Below, one piece after another: positions 42,989 through 50,478 of a stretch of DNA of 64,000 nt. Position numbers and translations under genes: made by a program. Source of the stretch: Bogoriella caseilytica (GTDB lineage: Bacteria; Actinomycetota; Actinomycetes; Actinomycetales; Actinomycetaceae). Location of the stretch: the NCBI RefSeq assembly GCF_003752405.1, contig NZ_RKHK01000001.1, forward strand, positions 2,480,001 through 2,544,000. The letters are read 5' to 3'. The notes beneath the pieces are model-generated. The model had not been told where the DNA came from. It did no database searches and worked only from the letters and a program-made list of their open reading frames with translations. The stretch's first letter is position 1, and each line of letters starts with the position of its first letter.

Positions 42989-44710
42989 TCAGTTGTTCGG
43001 CGTGAGCTCTCGGATGATGAGGGCGTTGTCAGGCACCTGGAAGGGCGCACCGAGGGCGTAGGGGTTGTCCTCGTTCGGGAAGCCGGTCCAGCGCACGGTG
43101 TTGTACTGGAACCAGTTCGCGGTGGGGATCAATGGGATGACCGCACGCTCCTCGACCACGAACCGCTGCATCTCCTCGATGGCTTCCTGTCGTTCGTCGT
43201 CGTCGCCGGTGTTCTCGAAGCGCTGGAGCTGCTCGTCGGCCTCATCGGACCAGAAACGACCGAAGTTCGCGCTCACCGACTGGTCTTCGGAGTCCTCGTC
43301 GGGCCGGTACTCGGAGCTGAGCATGTTGCGGTACATGTCGTAGGGCGTCAGGCCCATGCCGACCGAGGCGAGGGTGATGTCGAAGTTCCCGTTGTTACGG
43401 TTCTCCACGTACTGCTCCAGCGACACACCCTGCGGGCTCAGCTCAATACCGATCTCGGAGAACATCGGCTCGATGACGTTGGAGATGTCCACCCAGTCCG
43501 GCCAACCCGAGGGGACCTCGAAGTCGAAGGTGAGGCGGTCACCGTTCGGCGCGGTACGCACGCCGTCCTCGCCGGTCTCGTAGCCTGCCTCATCGAGAAT
43601 CTCGTTGGCGCGCGCGGGATCGAAATCGAGCTCCATGTCGCGGTACTCATCGGCCAGCACCTCTTCGTAAGCAGGCATCGGCAGTCCGGTCGGGTGGGCC
43701 GGCGGGACGTAGCCCTGCATGGCGACCTCAGAGACTTCCACGCGGTCGATTGCCAGTGAGACGGCTTCGCGGAGATCCTGGTCGTCCCAGATCTCGCGCT
43801 CGTTGTTGATGGTGATGTTCACGGCGCCACCGCCGGGGTACCAGTACCCGCGGTTGTCGGGGTCGTGGGAGACGAAGACCTGCTCGATGTTGGCGATGAA
43901 GCCACCCGACCAGTCCAGGTCACCCTGCTGGAGGCGGGTGGTCAGGGTCTCGGTGGTGTTCGCCGGGTAGCGGATCTCCTCGACCTCGATCTCGTCGGCC
44001 GCCCAGTACTCTTCGTTCTTGACCAGGGTGTACATCTGCTCACCGAACTGGCCGAGGACGAAGGGGCCCGTACCCACCGGGTCCTCGTCGTTGACGAACT
44101 CCAACGGCTCATCGAGTTCGGACCAGATGTGCTCCGGCACGATCACCGTGTTGCCGATGGCGCCCTCACGGGCGAAGCGTGGTTCCTCGAACTCGATCTC
44201 CGCGGTGGTCTCGTCCACCGCGGTGGCGCTCGCGGGCCGCAGTGCGGCGGTGTCGAGGGCGGAGTTCTCGCTCAGCTGGTTGAAGGTGAAGGCGACGTCG
44301 TCGGCAGTGAAGGCCTCCCCGTCGCTCCACTGCACGCCCTCGCGGAGGTTCACTGTCAGCACCGTGCCGTCGTCGTTGAAGTCCAAGGATTCGGCGAGCC
44401 ACGGGATGGGCTGGCCAGGCTGCATGGGGGTGGAGATCACCAGCGGCTCGTAGATCAAGCCGGTGGTCCCGCGCAGTGCCGAGGTGGAGTACGGGTTGTA
44501 GTTCGCCTGGTACGAGGTCCCGTCATTGGCGTGGACGGTCAGCGGCTCGACCTCGGCGGCCGCGTCGTCGCCCTCAGAGCCGTTGTCGGTGTCGGAGCCG
44601 GTCCCGGTGTCGTTGCCGGCGCCGTCATCGGTGCCGTTTCCGCAGGCGGCGAGGACCAGCGCGCCTGCTGCGAGTCCCGCGGCGTACCGCGTCATTCGCA
44701 TCTTTCTCAT
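42989..44710 (-). CDS. Oligopeptide-type ABC substrate-binding lipoprotein (family 5)
   Basis: A 573-residue family 5 solute-binding protein with lipobox LAAC (cysteine about residue 23) and an Asp/Gly/Thr-rich linker before the binding fold. Family landmarks include TVNLREGVQWSDGEAFTADD (about 127-146) and a GTGPFVLGQF segment. Members bind oligopeptides, glycosides or muropeptides; MppA-type relatives bind murein peptides. ATG 44710 follows AAGGAT by a suitable distance; an ATG at 44725 would start inside the ribosome-binding site. Its position between namZ and murQ suggests muropeptides or their amino sugars as ligand (inference). Confidence 0.9.
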   Translation of the reverse strand: MRKMRMTRYAAGLAAGALVLAACGNGTDDGAGNDTGTGSDTDNGSEGDDAAAEVEPLTVHANDGTSYQANYNPYSTSALRGTTGLIYEPLVISTPMQPGQPIPWLAESLDFNDDGTVLTVNLREGVQWSDGEAFTADDVAFTFNQLSENSALDTAALRPASATAVDETTAEIEFEEPRFAREGAIGNTVIVPEHIWSELDEPLEFVNDEDPVGTGPFVLGQFGEQMYTLVKNEEYWAADEIEVEEIRYPANTTETLTTRLQQGDLDWSGGFIANIEQVFVSHDPDNRGYWYPGGGAVNITINNEREIWDDQDLREAVSLAIDRVEVSEVAMQGYVPPAHPTGLPMPAYEEVLADEYRDMELDFDPARANEILDEAGYETGEDGVRTAPNGDRLTFDFEVPSGWPDWVDISNVIEPMFSEIGIELSPQGVSLEQYVENRNNGNFDITLASVGMGLTPYDMYRNMLSSEYRPDEDSEDQSVSANFGRFWSDEADEQLQRFENTGDDDERQEAIEEMQRFVVEERAVIPLIPTANWFQYNTVRWTGFPNEDNPYALGAPFQVPDNALIIRELTPNN

Positions 44711-45690
44711 GGGTGATCCTTCCATCGGTGGTGCGGTGAGTCTGAGGGGGTGAGTTCAGTGCGCATGACGTCGAAGCGCCGGGTGACCTCGAAGCCGTTG
44801 CTGCGGTAAAGCTTCCCGGCGGGGGAGTCCTCCCCGGTCCACAGGAACCAGGCGCGCGAGGCGCCCTCGTCGTGCATCTGCCTCAAGGTCTGGTGAAGCA
44901 GGGCCTTGCCGAGCCCTGTGCCTCGTTGCTGCGGGTCCACACCGAAAGGCCCGAACCGTTCGCGGACCCCGCCATAGGTCGCGTAGGTGGCGAAACCGGC
45001 CACGGTGCCCTCGGGCGAGCGAACCAGACGTATCCGGCTGGGCTGGCGACTGGCGAGAACTGCCTCGCGCACGGCGTTGCCCCAGTCGGGTGCCAAGGTG
45101 CGTTCCGCGAAAGTGAGCACCTCGCTCAGGTCGTCCCAGCCTGCCGCTGCGAACACATACCCGTCGTCCATGCGGCGGCGGATCAGTGCACGCACCTCCT
45201 CGGGGATGGCGTAGCCCTGCAGTGCGCGATGCATGGCGGTGGCGGACCCGATCTGCTCGAAACCGTGCCCGGACGCGAGGGCTCGCGCCGTTGAGTAGGC
45301 CACCGGGTCGATCCCGGGCACGAAATACCCCTGGGGGTAGCCCGCGATGGTGACGCGTGCGGCACCGCGGTCCCGCAGATGGGTCATCGCCCTGTGGAGC
45401 AACTCGGAGCCGATGCCCTGCCGTTGGTGTGCTGGTGCCACCGCGGCGATCGTGAGATAGCCGTGGTCTGGTTGAGGAAGCATCCCCCTCTGTGCGGAGG
45501 TGGCGTACAGGAAGCCGACGATGGTGTCGTCGAGTTCGACGATCACCAAGCCGGCAGGGTCGAAGTTGCCGTCGAGGAGAACGGTGGTAGCAAAGGTCTC
45601 CTCGCTGATGCCCTCCTCAGGCATCGCCTGGTCCAGCACGGTGAGGATCCCGGCGAGGTCACCGCTGCGGTAGCTCCGATAGAGCGTCAT
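44707..45690 (-). CDS. Tandem-GNAT acetyltransferase
   Basis: A 327-residue protein with two GNAT domains. The N-terminal one (about 1-160) has the acetyl-CoA loop VAPAHQRQGIGSEL. The C-terminal one (about 190-320) has GVDPQQRGTGLGKALL. Each would bind one acetyl-CoA. Translation is coupled both to namZ upstream (ATGA at 45687-45690) and to the binding-protein gene downstream (44707-44710). The substrate is unknown; an amino group of a cell-wall sugar or peptide would fit the operon, but nothing in the sequence proves it. The frame stays open upstream of 45690 only as a shadow of namZ. Confidence 0.82.
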   Translation of the reverse strand: MTLYRSYRSGDLAGILTVLDQAMPEEGISEETFATTVLLDGNFDPAGLVIVELDDTIVGFLYATSAQRGMLPQPDHGYLTIAAVAPAHQRQGIGSELLHRAMTHLRDRGAARVTIAGYPQGYFVPGIDPVAYSTARALASGHGFEQIGSATAMHRALQGYAIPEEVRALIRRRMDDGYVFAAAGWDDLSEVLTFAERTLAPDWGNAVREAVLASRQPSRIRLVRSPEGTVAGFATYATYGGVRERFGPFGVDPQQRGTGLGKALLHQTLRQMHDEGASRAWFLWTGEDSPAGKLYRSNGFEVTRRFDVMRTELTPSDSPHHRWKDHP

Positions 45691-46895
45691 CCGTGTCCGT
45701 CCCCATGGTGGCCGGGGTAGTGCAGCACATCGGCAGGGACGCGGGGTGCGGGTGGGGAGGCCGCGAGAATCTGTTCGACGCTCGCGCCGGAGTCGATGCC
45801 GTGGCGCAATGCGGAGGAGCCCCAGAGCAGATCGGCGAAAGGCGGACGGGACTCGCCGTCGATGCCGGGACCGCGGTGGCGCCAGAGCTCCTGATCCGGG
45901 TAGAGGTCGCGGACCGTGGACAGCACGGTGTGGATGGTCTGCGCCGGGTCGATGGCGGCAGCGTCGCGTACGTGGAACTGGACCCCATGCACAGTCTCGC
46001 CGGCCCACTTGGCGAAGGTGGGGCGGAAGACGGCCTCTCGGACGGTCATTCCAGGCAGCTCATGCTCGCGCAGGGCGGCCGCCAGGCGCTGATCGGTCCA
46101 CGGCGCGCCGATGAGCTCGAAGGGCTTGGTGGTGCCGCGCCCCTCCGAGAGCGTGGTGCCCTCGATCAAGCCGGTGGCCGGGTAGAGCGCCGCACAGTCG
46201 AGTGTGGGCATGTTCGGCGAGGGCATCACCCAGGTCGCGGTGTCCTGCGAGGCGGAGCCGTCCCACTCCGCCTCGATCACCACGAGCTCGGGGCTGCTCC
46301 CGGTGGCCGCCGGAACGTGCTCGGCGGCGAACCAGCGGGCGAGCTCACCCAGGGTGAGGCCGTGACGCAGCGGGATCGAAACCCGGCCCACGAAGCTCGC
46401 GCACTCGGCATCCAGGCCAGGCCCGGCCCCCGAACGCCCCAGCGGGTTCGGGCGGTCGAGGACGACGACGCGCTGGCCGGTGCGCACGGCTGCGCACATG
46501 ACGTCGTACAGGGTCCACATGTAGGTGTAGAAGCGCGTGCCGATGTCCTGCAGGTCCACCACGATCTGTTCCGCCTGCGAGCGCAGCAGCAGGGCCTCAA
46601 GTTCGGCGCCCTCCAGGAGGTAGGAGTCGAGGACCGGCAGTCCAGTGGCGGCATCGGTGCCCTCGCCGTCGGACTCGCCTGCCTGGGCGGCGCCCCAGTA
46701 GCCGTGCTCCGGGGTGAGGAGCGAGGTCAGCGGCACTCCGGCCGCCAGCAGCGCGTCGACCCCGCGGCCGAGGTCGGCGGTGACCGAGGTGTAGTTCGCA
46801 CACAGCGCCACGGTGCCCTGGGGGAGCAGGGTGGGCTGATCGAGAACGCGCGTCAGCCCGGTGGTGGGGGCCGACGATGTTGCAGCTGAAGTCAT
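45687..46895 (-). CDS. namZ: NamZ-like exo-beta-N-acetylmuramidase (DUF1343, GH171)
   Basis: A 402-residue DUF1343 protein. Conserved family segments are visible: LLTPEHGYWGAAQAG (about residues 58-72), VVDLQDIGTRFYTYMWTL (about 111-128), VLDRPNPLGRSG (about 144-155), WVMPSPNMPTLDCAALYPAT and EGTTLSEGRGTTKPFELIGAP. The B. subtilis relative releases MurNAc from the non-reducing end of glycan fragments. Unlike that secreted enzyme, this protein has no signal peptide, so it is probably cytosolic. GAGGAAG lies five bases before ATG 46895. It heads the operon with the importer, murQ and the RpiR regulator. Confidence 0.88.
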   Translation of the reverse strand: MTSAATSSAPTTGLTRVLDQPTLLPQGTVALCANYTSVTADLGRGVDALLAAGVPLTSLLTPEHGYWGAAQAGESDGEGTDAATGLPVLDSYLLEGAELEALLLRSQAEQIVVDLQDIGTRFYTYMWTLYDVMCAAVRTGQRVVVLDRPNPLGRSGAGPGLDAECASFVGRVSIPLRHGLTLGELARWFAAEHVPAATGSSPELVVIEAEWDGSASQDTATWVMPSPNMPTLDCAALYPATGLIEGTTLSEGRGTTKPFELIGAPWTDQRLAAALREHELPGMTVREAVFRPTFAKWAGETVHGVQFHVRDAAAIDPAQTIHTVLSTVRDLYPDQELWRHRGPGIDGESRPPFADLLWGSSALRHGIDSGASVEQILAASPPAPRVPADVLHYPGHHGDGHG

Positions 46896-46914
46896 GGAGT
46901 CTTCCTCGTCGTTG

Positions 46915-46975
46915 AGGTTAGGAAGTTACGAGGAGTGAACCATGTGCGTCAATCAGTTTCAAGCGAAGTTACTCG
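46915..46975 (-). promoter_or_regulatory. Promoter/operator region of the namZ-murQ operon
   Basis: Read on the minus strand, TTGACG (46952-46947) and TAACTT (46928-46923) are a -35/-10 pair with an 18-bp spacer, ending about 28 bases before the start codon. Two 8-base direct repeats (plus strand GAAGTTAC at 46922-46929 and 46965-46972) lie 43 bp apart, about four helical turns. GTCAATCAGTTT (46948-46959) overlaps the -35 and recurs upstream of the other murQ. Confidence 0.5.
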
Positions 46976-47045
46976 ATGGTGACATCGCGGAAACATCGCC
47001 GGCGGGGCGTGGGTCAGTGCAGAGGTGACGAGCGGCGACGCAGAT

Positions 47046-48728
47046 CTAGTGCAGGGGGAGTGCGGTGCCCATCGTGAGGCCCCACGGGTGGTGGATCACC
47101 GTGCGCAGGCCGACGTGCTCGTAGAAGCCGATCGCACGCGCGTTGCGCCCGCCCACACCCAGATGGACGCCCGGAGCGCCGTCGGCGTGAAGCTCGTCGA
47201 GCACGGCGAGCAGGAGCCGCTTGCCGTTGCCGCCGCCCTGGGCTACGGGTAGCAGATCGATGTGCAGATGGGCGGGGAAGTCCTGCAGCAGCGCAGGGTT
47301 CGTCCCTCCCGGCTGGTGGATCTTGCGGATCAGCGCGGCATCGGGGGAGTCCTCCTCCGGGCGTGGCATCGGGTAGCGCTCGCGCAGTGCCGGCCACCAC
47401 TCGGTCTCGCAGCGCTGTTCGAAGCGTGCCGTCTCCGCGGTCGCGACGCAGTATCCCTGAGCGACGCCGTCGGGATCGCGAAGGACGAGGGCATGCTCGG
47501 GTTCGAGTGCGAGGTAGGCACCCAGGTAGATGTGGCCGAGCAGCTCGGGTTCCCGGTACTTGCTGGTGGCATCGTCGCCGGAGTCACCGGTGCGCACGCA
47601 GATCTCGTAGAGCCGGTCGTGATCCTCGGGCCGGTAGTGATCCAGCGCGAGTGCCGCAGGGGGGCGCTTGCGCGAGCTCGGCGGAGGTGCGGCGGGGCGC
47701 GTGGCGGGAGCAGCGCGCGTCTCCATGGCATCCACGGCGGCACTGAGCGCTCGCGGGTCGGGCTGATCCCATCCGGCACGGTGGGCCGCGAGGCAGACAG
47801 CCCCCACCACCGGCTCTGCTGCGTCCAGTGTGGTGAGGCCCTGGTGCACGAGATGGTCGCGGACGGTCGAGCGCACCGGCCCGTCCTTGGTGAGCACCGA
47901 ACCAGCGAGGACCACGGTCGAGGCCGGCCGGGGCGAGACGGCGGCCAGCGACGTCAGGAGCCCGCCCGCTGCGCGCGCCACGATCTCCGCCGCCGTGGGA
48001 TCGGGTTCGGAGGCCTCGCCGCCTCTGGCCAGGCGCGCTACCGTCCGCGCGAAGCTGCCGAGTTCGGCGGGCCGGGTGCCGTGTACCACGCGGATCAGGT
48101 CCTGCAGCGGGTCGCCGGTGCTCTCTCCCAGATGGTCGGCGGCGAACTGTGCCGCCGCTGGGGCCAGTGCCGTGGGTGTGGCGCGCCCGTCGAGGCTCGC
48201 GGCGCCGGCGCGCAGCCCTTCGAGCGCGATCCAGATCCCGCCGCCGACGTCCCCCAGCAGCCAGCCGAGGGCATCGGCGCGCGCAGCCTCGGCGAAGCCC
48301 TCGATGCGGAAGCTTGCCGCTCCGGTGCCGGCCAGGAGGACGGAGCCCTCAGGTTGTGCCGAGCCGGCCGCGAAGGCGATCACCGGATCTGGCACGATCT
48401 CGGCCGGTGCCGCGATACCGGCGTAACTCAGGGCCCCGCGCAGCAACTCGGTGATGCGGTCACCGGCTGCCGCTCCCGAGCCGGCCACCCCCGCCACGCA
48501 CGCCACAACCTCAGCGACGGTGCCGGCAGCGAGGTGCTCGCGCACCTGGGCTTGGGCGGTGGCAATGACCGCGCCCAGCTGCCGGGGGAGGTCTCCGGGG
48601 GAGGAGTTGATGTTCGCCCCGCCACCCCGCGCGAGGCCGAGCAGCTCACCCTTGGCGCTCAGAAAGGCCGCCCGGGTGGATGTGCCACCTATGTCCAGAC
48701 CCAGAACCAAGGGCATACGCTCACTCAC
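47046..48728 (-). CDS. Amino-sugar kinase (MurK/BadF-like) fused to OGA-like GNAT acetyltransferase
   Basis: A 560-residue fusion. Residues 1-330 are an ASKHA kinase of the BadF/N-acetylglucosamine-kinase group: phosphate-1 LGLDIGGTSTRAAF, GTGAASF (about 149-155), LLGDVGGGIW and adenosine motif VVLAGSVLTKDG. A Pro/Ala linker (about 340-370) leads to a GNAT domain (YRPEDHDRLYEICVRTGDSG, HLHIDLLPVAQGGGNGKRL, GVGGRNARAIGFYEHVG) that resembles the acetyltransferase-like domain of O-GlcNAcases. The kinase should make MurNAc-6-P and/or GlcNAc-6-P, feeding MurQ. GTG 48728 follows AGAGGT closely; ATG 48716 is the alternative. It diverges from nagZ. Confidence 0.82.
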   Translation of the reverse strand: MSERMPLVLGLDIGGTSTRAAFLSAKGELLGLARGGGANINSSPGDLPRQLGAVIATAQAQVREHLAAGTVAEVVACVAGVAGSGAAAGDRITELLRGALSYAGIAAPAEIVPDPVIAFAAGSAQPEGSVLLAGTGAASFRIEGFAEAARADALGWLLGDVGGGIWIALEGLRAGAASLDGRATPTALAPAAAQFAADHLGESTGDPLQDLIRVVHGTRPAELGSFARTVARLARGGEASEPDPTAAEIVARAAGGLLTSLAAVSPRPASTVVLAGSVLTKDGPVRSTVRDHLVHQGLTTLDAAEPVVGAVCLAAHRAGWDQPDPRALSAAVDAMETRAAPATRPAAPPPSSRKRPPAALALDHYRPEDHDRLYEICVRTGDSGDDATSKYREPELLGHIYLGAYLALEPEHALVLRDPDGVAQGYCVATAETARFEQRCETEWWPALRERYPMPRPEEDSPDAALIRKIHQPGGTNPALLQDFPAHLHIDLLPVAQGGGNGKRLLLAVLDELHADGAPGVHLGVGGRNARAIGFYEHVGLRTVIHHPWGLTMGTALPLH

Positions 48729-48871
48729 AGGCACCTCTATCGTCGCTCCGATGCGGTGACACCCATGCGCCAAAGCATGCCGCCACTGGTCGTCTCCGTC
48801 TATGGTGGCACTAGTTTCCCCGGGCAGGGGCCGATCTGAAAATTCTGTACAGCCGCTGGAGGTTGCGCCGC
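48729..48871. promoter_or_regulatory. Divergent promoter region between the kinase fusion and nagZ
   Basis: This 143-bp region must hold the promoters of both genes. It contains a small inverted repeat (CATGC-GCCAAA-GCATG, 48764-48779) and the nagZ ribosome-binding site GGAGG (48858-48862). I could not place -35/-10 boxes with confidence. Confidence 0.35.
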
Positions 48872-50389
48872 ATGACCCCCCAGACCGATCACGATATCCG
48901 TCAGCTTGCCCTCGGGGTCCTGCTGCCCGGGTTTTCCGGAACCACCGCGCCACCATGGCTGATCGAGGCCGCTCGCGAGGGCCTGGCCGGCGTCGTGCTC
49001 TTCGCGCAGAACACTCCGGATGTGCCCACCACCCGGGCACTGACGGACGCCTTGCACGCCGCGGGGCCGCTCCTGGTGATGGTCGATGAGGAAGGCGGGG
49101 ATGTCTCCCGGCTCCAGGCCACCACCGGCTCCACGCTCCCGGGTGCGGCCGCCTTCGGGGCAGCCGGCGATGTCGATCTCACCCAGCGTGGCGGTCAGGC
49201 GCTGGGCGCCATGCTCGCGGCTGCCGGCATCGACGTGGATCTGGCCCCTGTGCTCGATGTGGCCTCGGAGCCGCGGAATCCGGTCATCGGCGTGCGTTCC
49301 TTCGGCCCGGATGCCGCCGCGGTCTCCGCCCACGGCGCGGCCTTCGTGCGGGGCCTGCACGCCGGCGGTGTGGCGGCCTGCGCGAAGCACTACCCCGGGC
49401 ACGGCGCCACCACGGTCGACTCCCATCTCGCGCTGCCCACCCTCGATGTCTCCGAGGACACGCTGCGCCGGCGCGATCTGCCCCCCTTCGACGCCGCCGC
49501 CGAAGCAGGCCTGGATTCGCTGATGACCGGGCACCTGCACATCCCCGCGATCGGGCCGGAACCAGGCACTCTCGAGCCGGCCGTCACGGCGCTGGCTCGC
49601 CAGATGCCAGGCGGTGAGGACCGCGCCATCATCACCGATGCGGTGGACATGGCCGCCGTCGCCGGGACGGATCTGGCCACCTTCGGCGAGGCCTGTGTGC
49701 GGGCTCTGGAGGCTGGCGCGGACCTGCTCTGCCTGGGCACCACCCTCAACCGGGACGACGAAGCCCTCTTCGTCCGCGCGCTCGAAGCCGTCACCTCGGC
49801 ACTGCGATCCGGACGTCTGGATCCGGCATTGTTGGTGCGGGCTGCGGAGCGGGCCGAGATGCTGCGTGAGCGAGTCCGCGCGCACCGGGCGAATGCGGCC
49901 GAAGTTGATGCCGACAACGCACTGGCCGCCGTCACCGAGGTCGGTGCTGAGGCGGCCCGCGCGGCGGTTCGATTCGCTCAAGGTAGCTCCGTTGCCGCGG
50001 GCGATCCGGTGCTGGTGGACCTCCGTCGGCGCGCCAACATGGCCACCGGTCGCACGGCCCCGGGCTTCCACAAGGCCTTGCGCCGGCGCTTCCCGGATGC
50101 TCCGATCTTCACGCCGGGCGTCCCTGGCTCGCCACCGCTCGCCGAGTCGCTCGCGAGCCTGGACCCGGGGGTGCGGGTACTCGCGTTGACCCGCGAACCA
50201 CTCGCCGATCCTGGTGAGCAGGCCGACCTTGCTGCTGTCCTGGCGGCCTTCCCCGATGCGGTGGTGGTCCACGGGGGAGTGGCCGAGGGCGCTCCAGACC
50301 CGGGACCCGGCGGAACGCTGGTGCTCGCGCACGGTGTGGGGCTTGCCAACGCCGAGGCGGCGCTGGAGCTTCTGCTCAGTTCATCCTGA
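48872..50389 (+). CDS. nagZ: NagZ-like beta-N-acetylhexosaminidase, glycoside hydrolase family 3
   Basis: A 505-residue GH3 enzyme. The NagZ signature CAKHYPGHGATTVDSHLALP (about residues 170-189) carries the His/Asp acid-base dyad of this group, and the nucleophile Asp lies in IITDAVDM (about 253-260). The C-terminal extension (about 330-505) is of the GH3 alpha/beta sandwich type seen in longer NagZ proteins. It removes GlcNAc from GlcNAc-MurNAc fragments. No signal peptide is present, so it is probably cytosolic, unlike the exported B. subtilis enzyme. ATG 48872 is chosen for the GGAGG nine bases upstream. Confidence 0.9.
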   Translation: MTPQTDHDIRQLALGVLLPGFSGTTAPPWLIEAAREGLAGVVLFAQNTPDVPTTRALTDALHAAGPLLVMVDEEGGDVSRLQATTGSTLPGAAAFGAAGDVDLTQRGGQALGAMLAAAGIDVDLAPVLDVASEPRNPVIGVRSFGPDAAAVSAHGAAFVRGLHAGGVAACAKHYPGHGATTVDSHLALPTLDVSEDTLRRRDLPPFDAAAEAGLDSLMTGHLHIPAIGPEPGTLEPAVTALARQMPGGEDRAIITDAVDMAAVAGTDLATFGEACVRALEAGADLLCLGTTLNRDDEALFVRALEAVTSALRSGRLDPALLVRAAERAEMLRERVRAHRANAAEVDADNALAAVTEVGAEAARAAVRFAQGSSVAAGDPVLVDLRRRANMATGRTAPGFHKALRRRFPDAPIFTPGVPGSPPLAESLASLDPGVRVLALTREPLADPGEQADLAAVLAAFPDAVVVHGGVAEGAPDPGPGGTLVLAHGVGLANAEAALELLLSSS

Positions 50390-50478
50390 AGCCCTCTCGA
50401 GTTCCGGTCGGGAAAATTCCGCATTACAGTTCTGTTTCGTCCCTGGCTTTTATTCCTTAGGCGCCCATACTAATTGGC

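Noticed and set aside
45691-46008. N-terminal extension of the tandem-GNAT protein
   Set aside because: The extra 106 codons are antisense-type composition within namZ; ATG 45690 overlaps the namZ stop in the pattern used throughout this operon.
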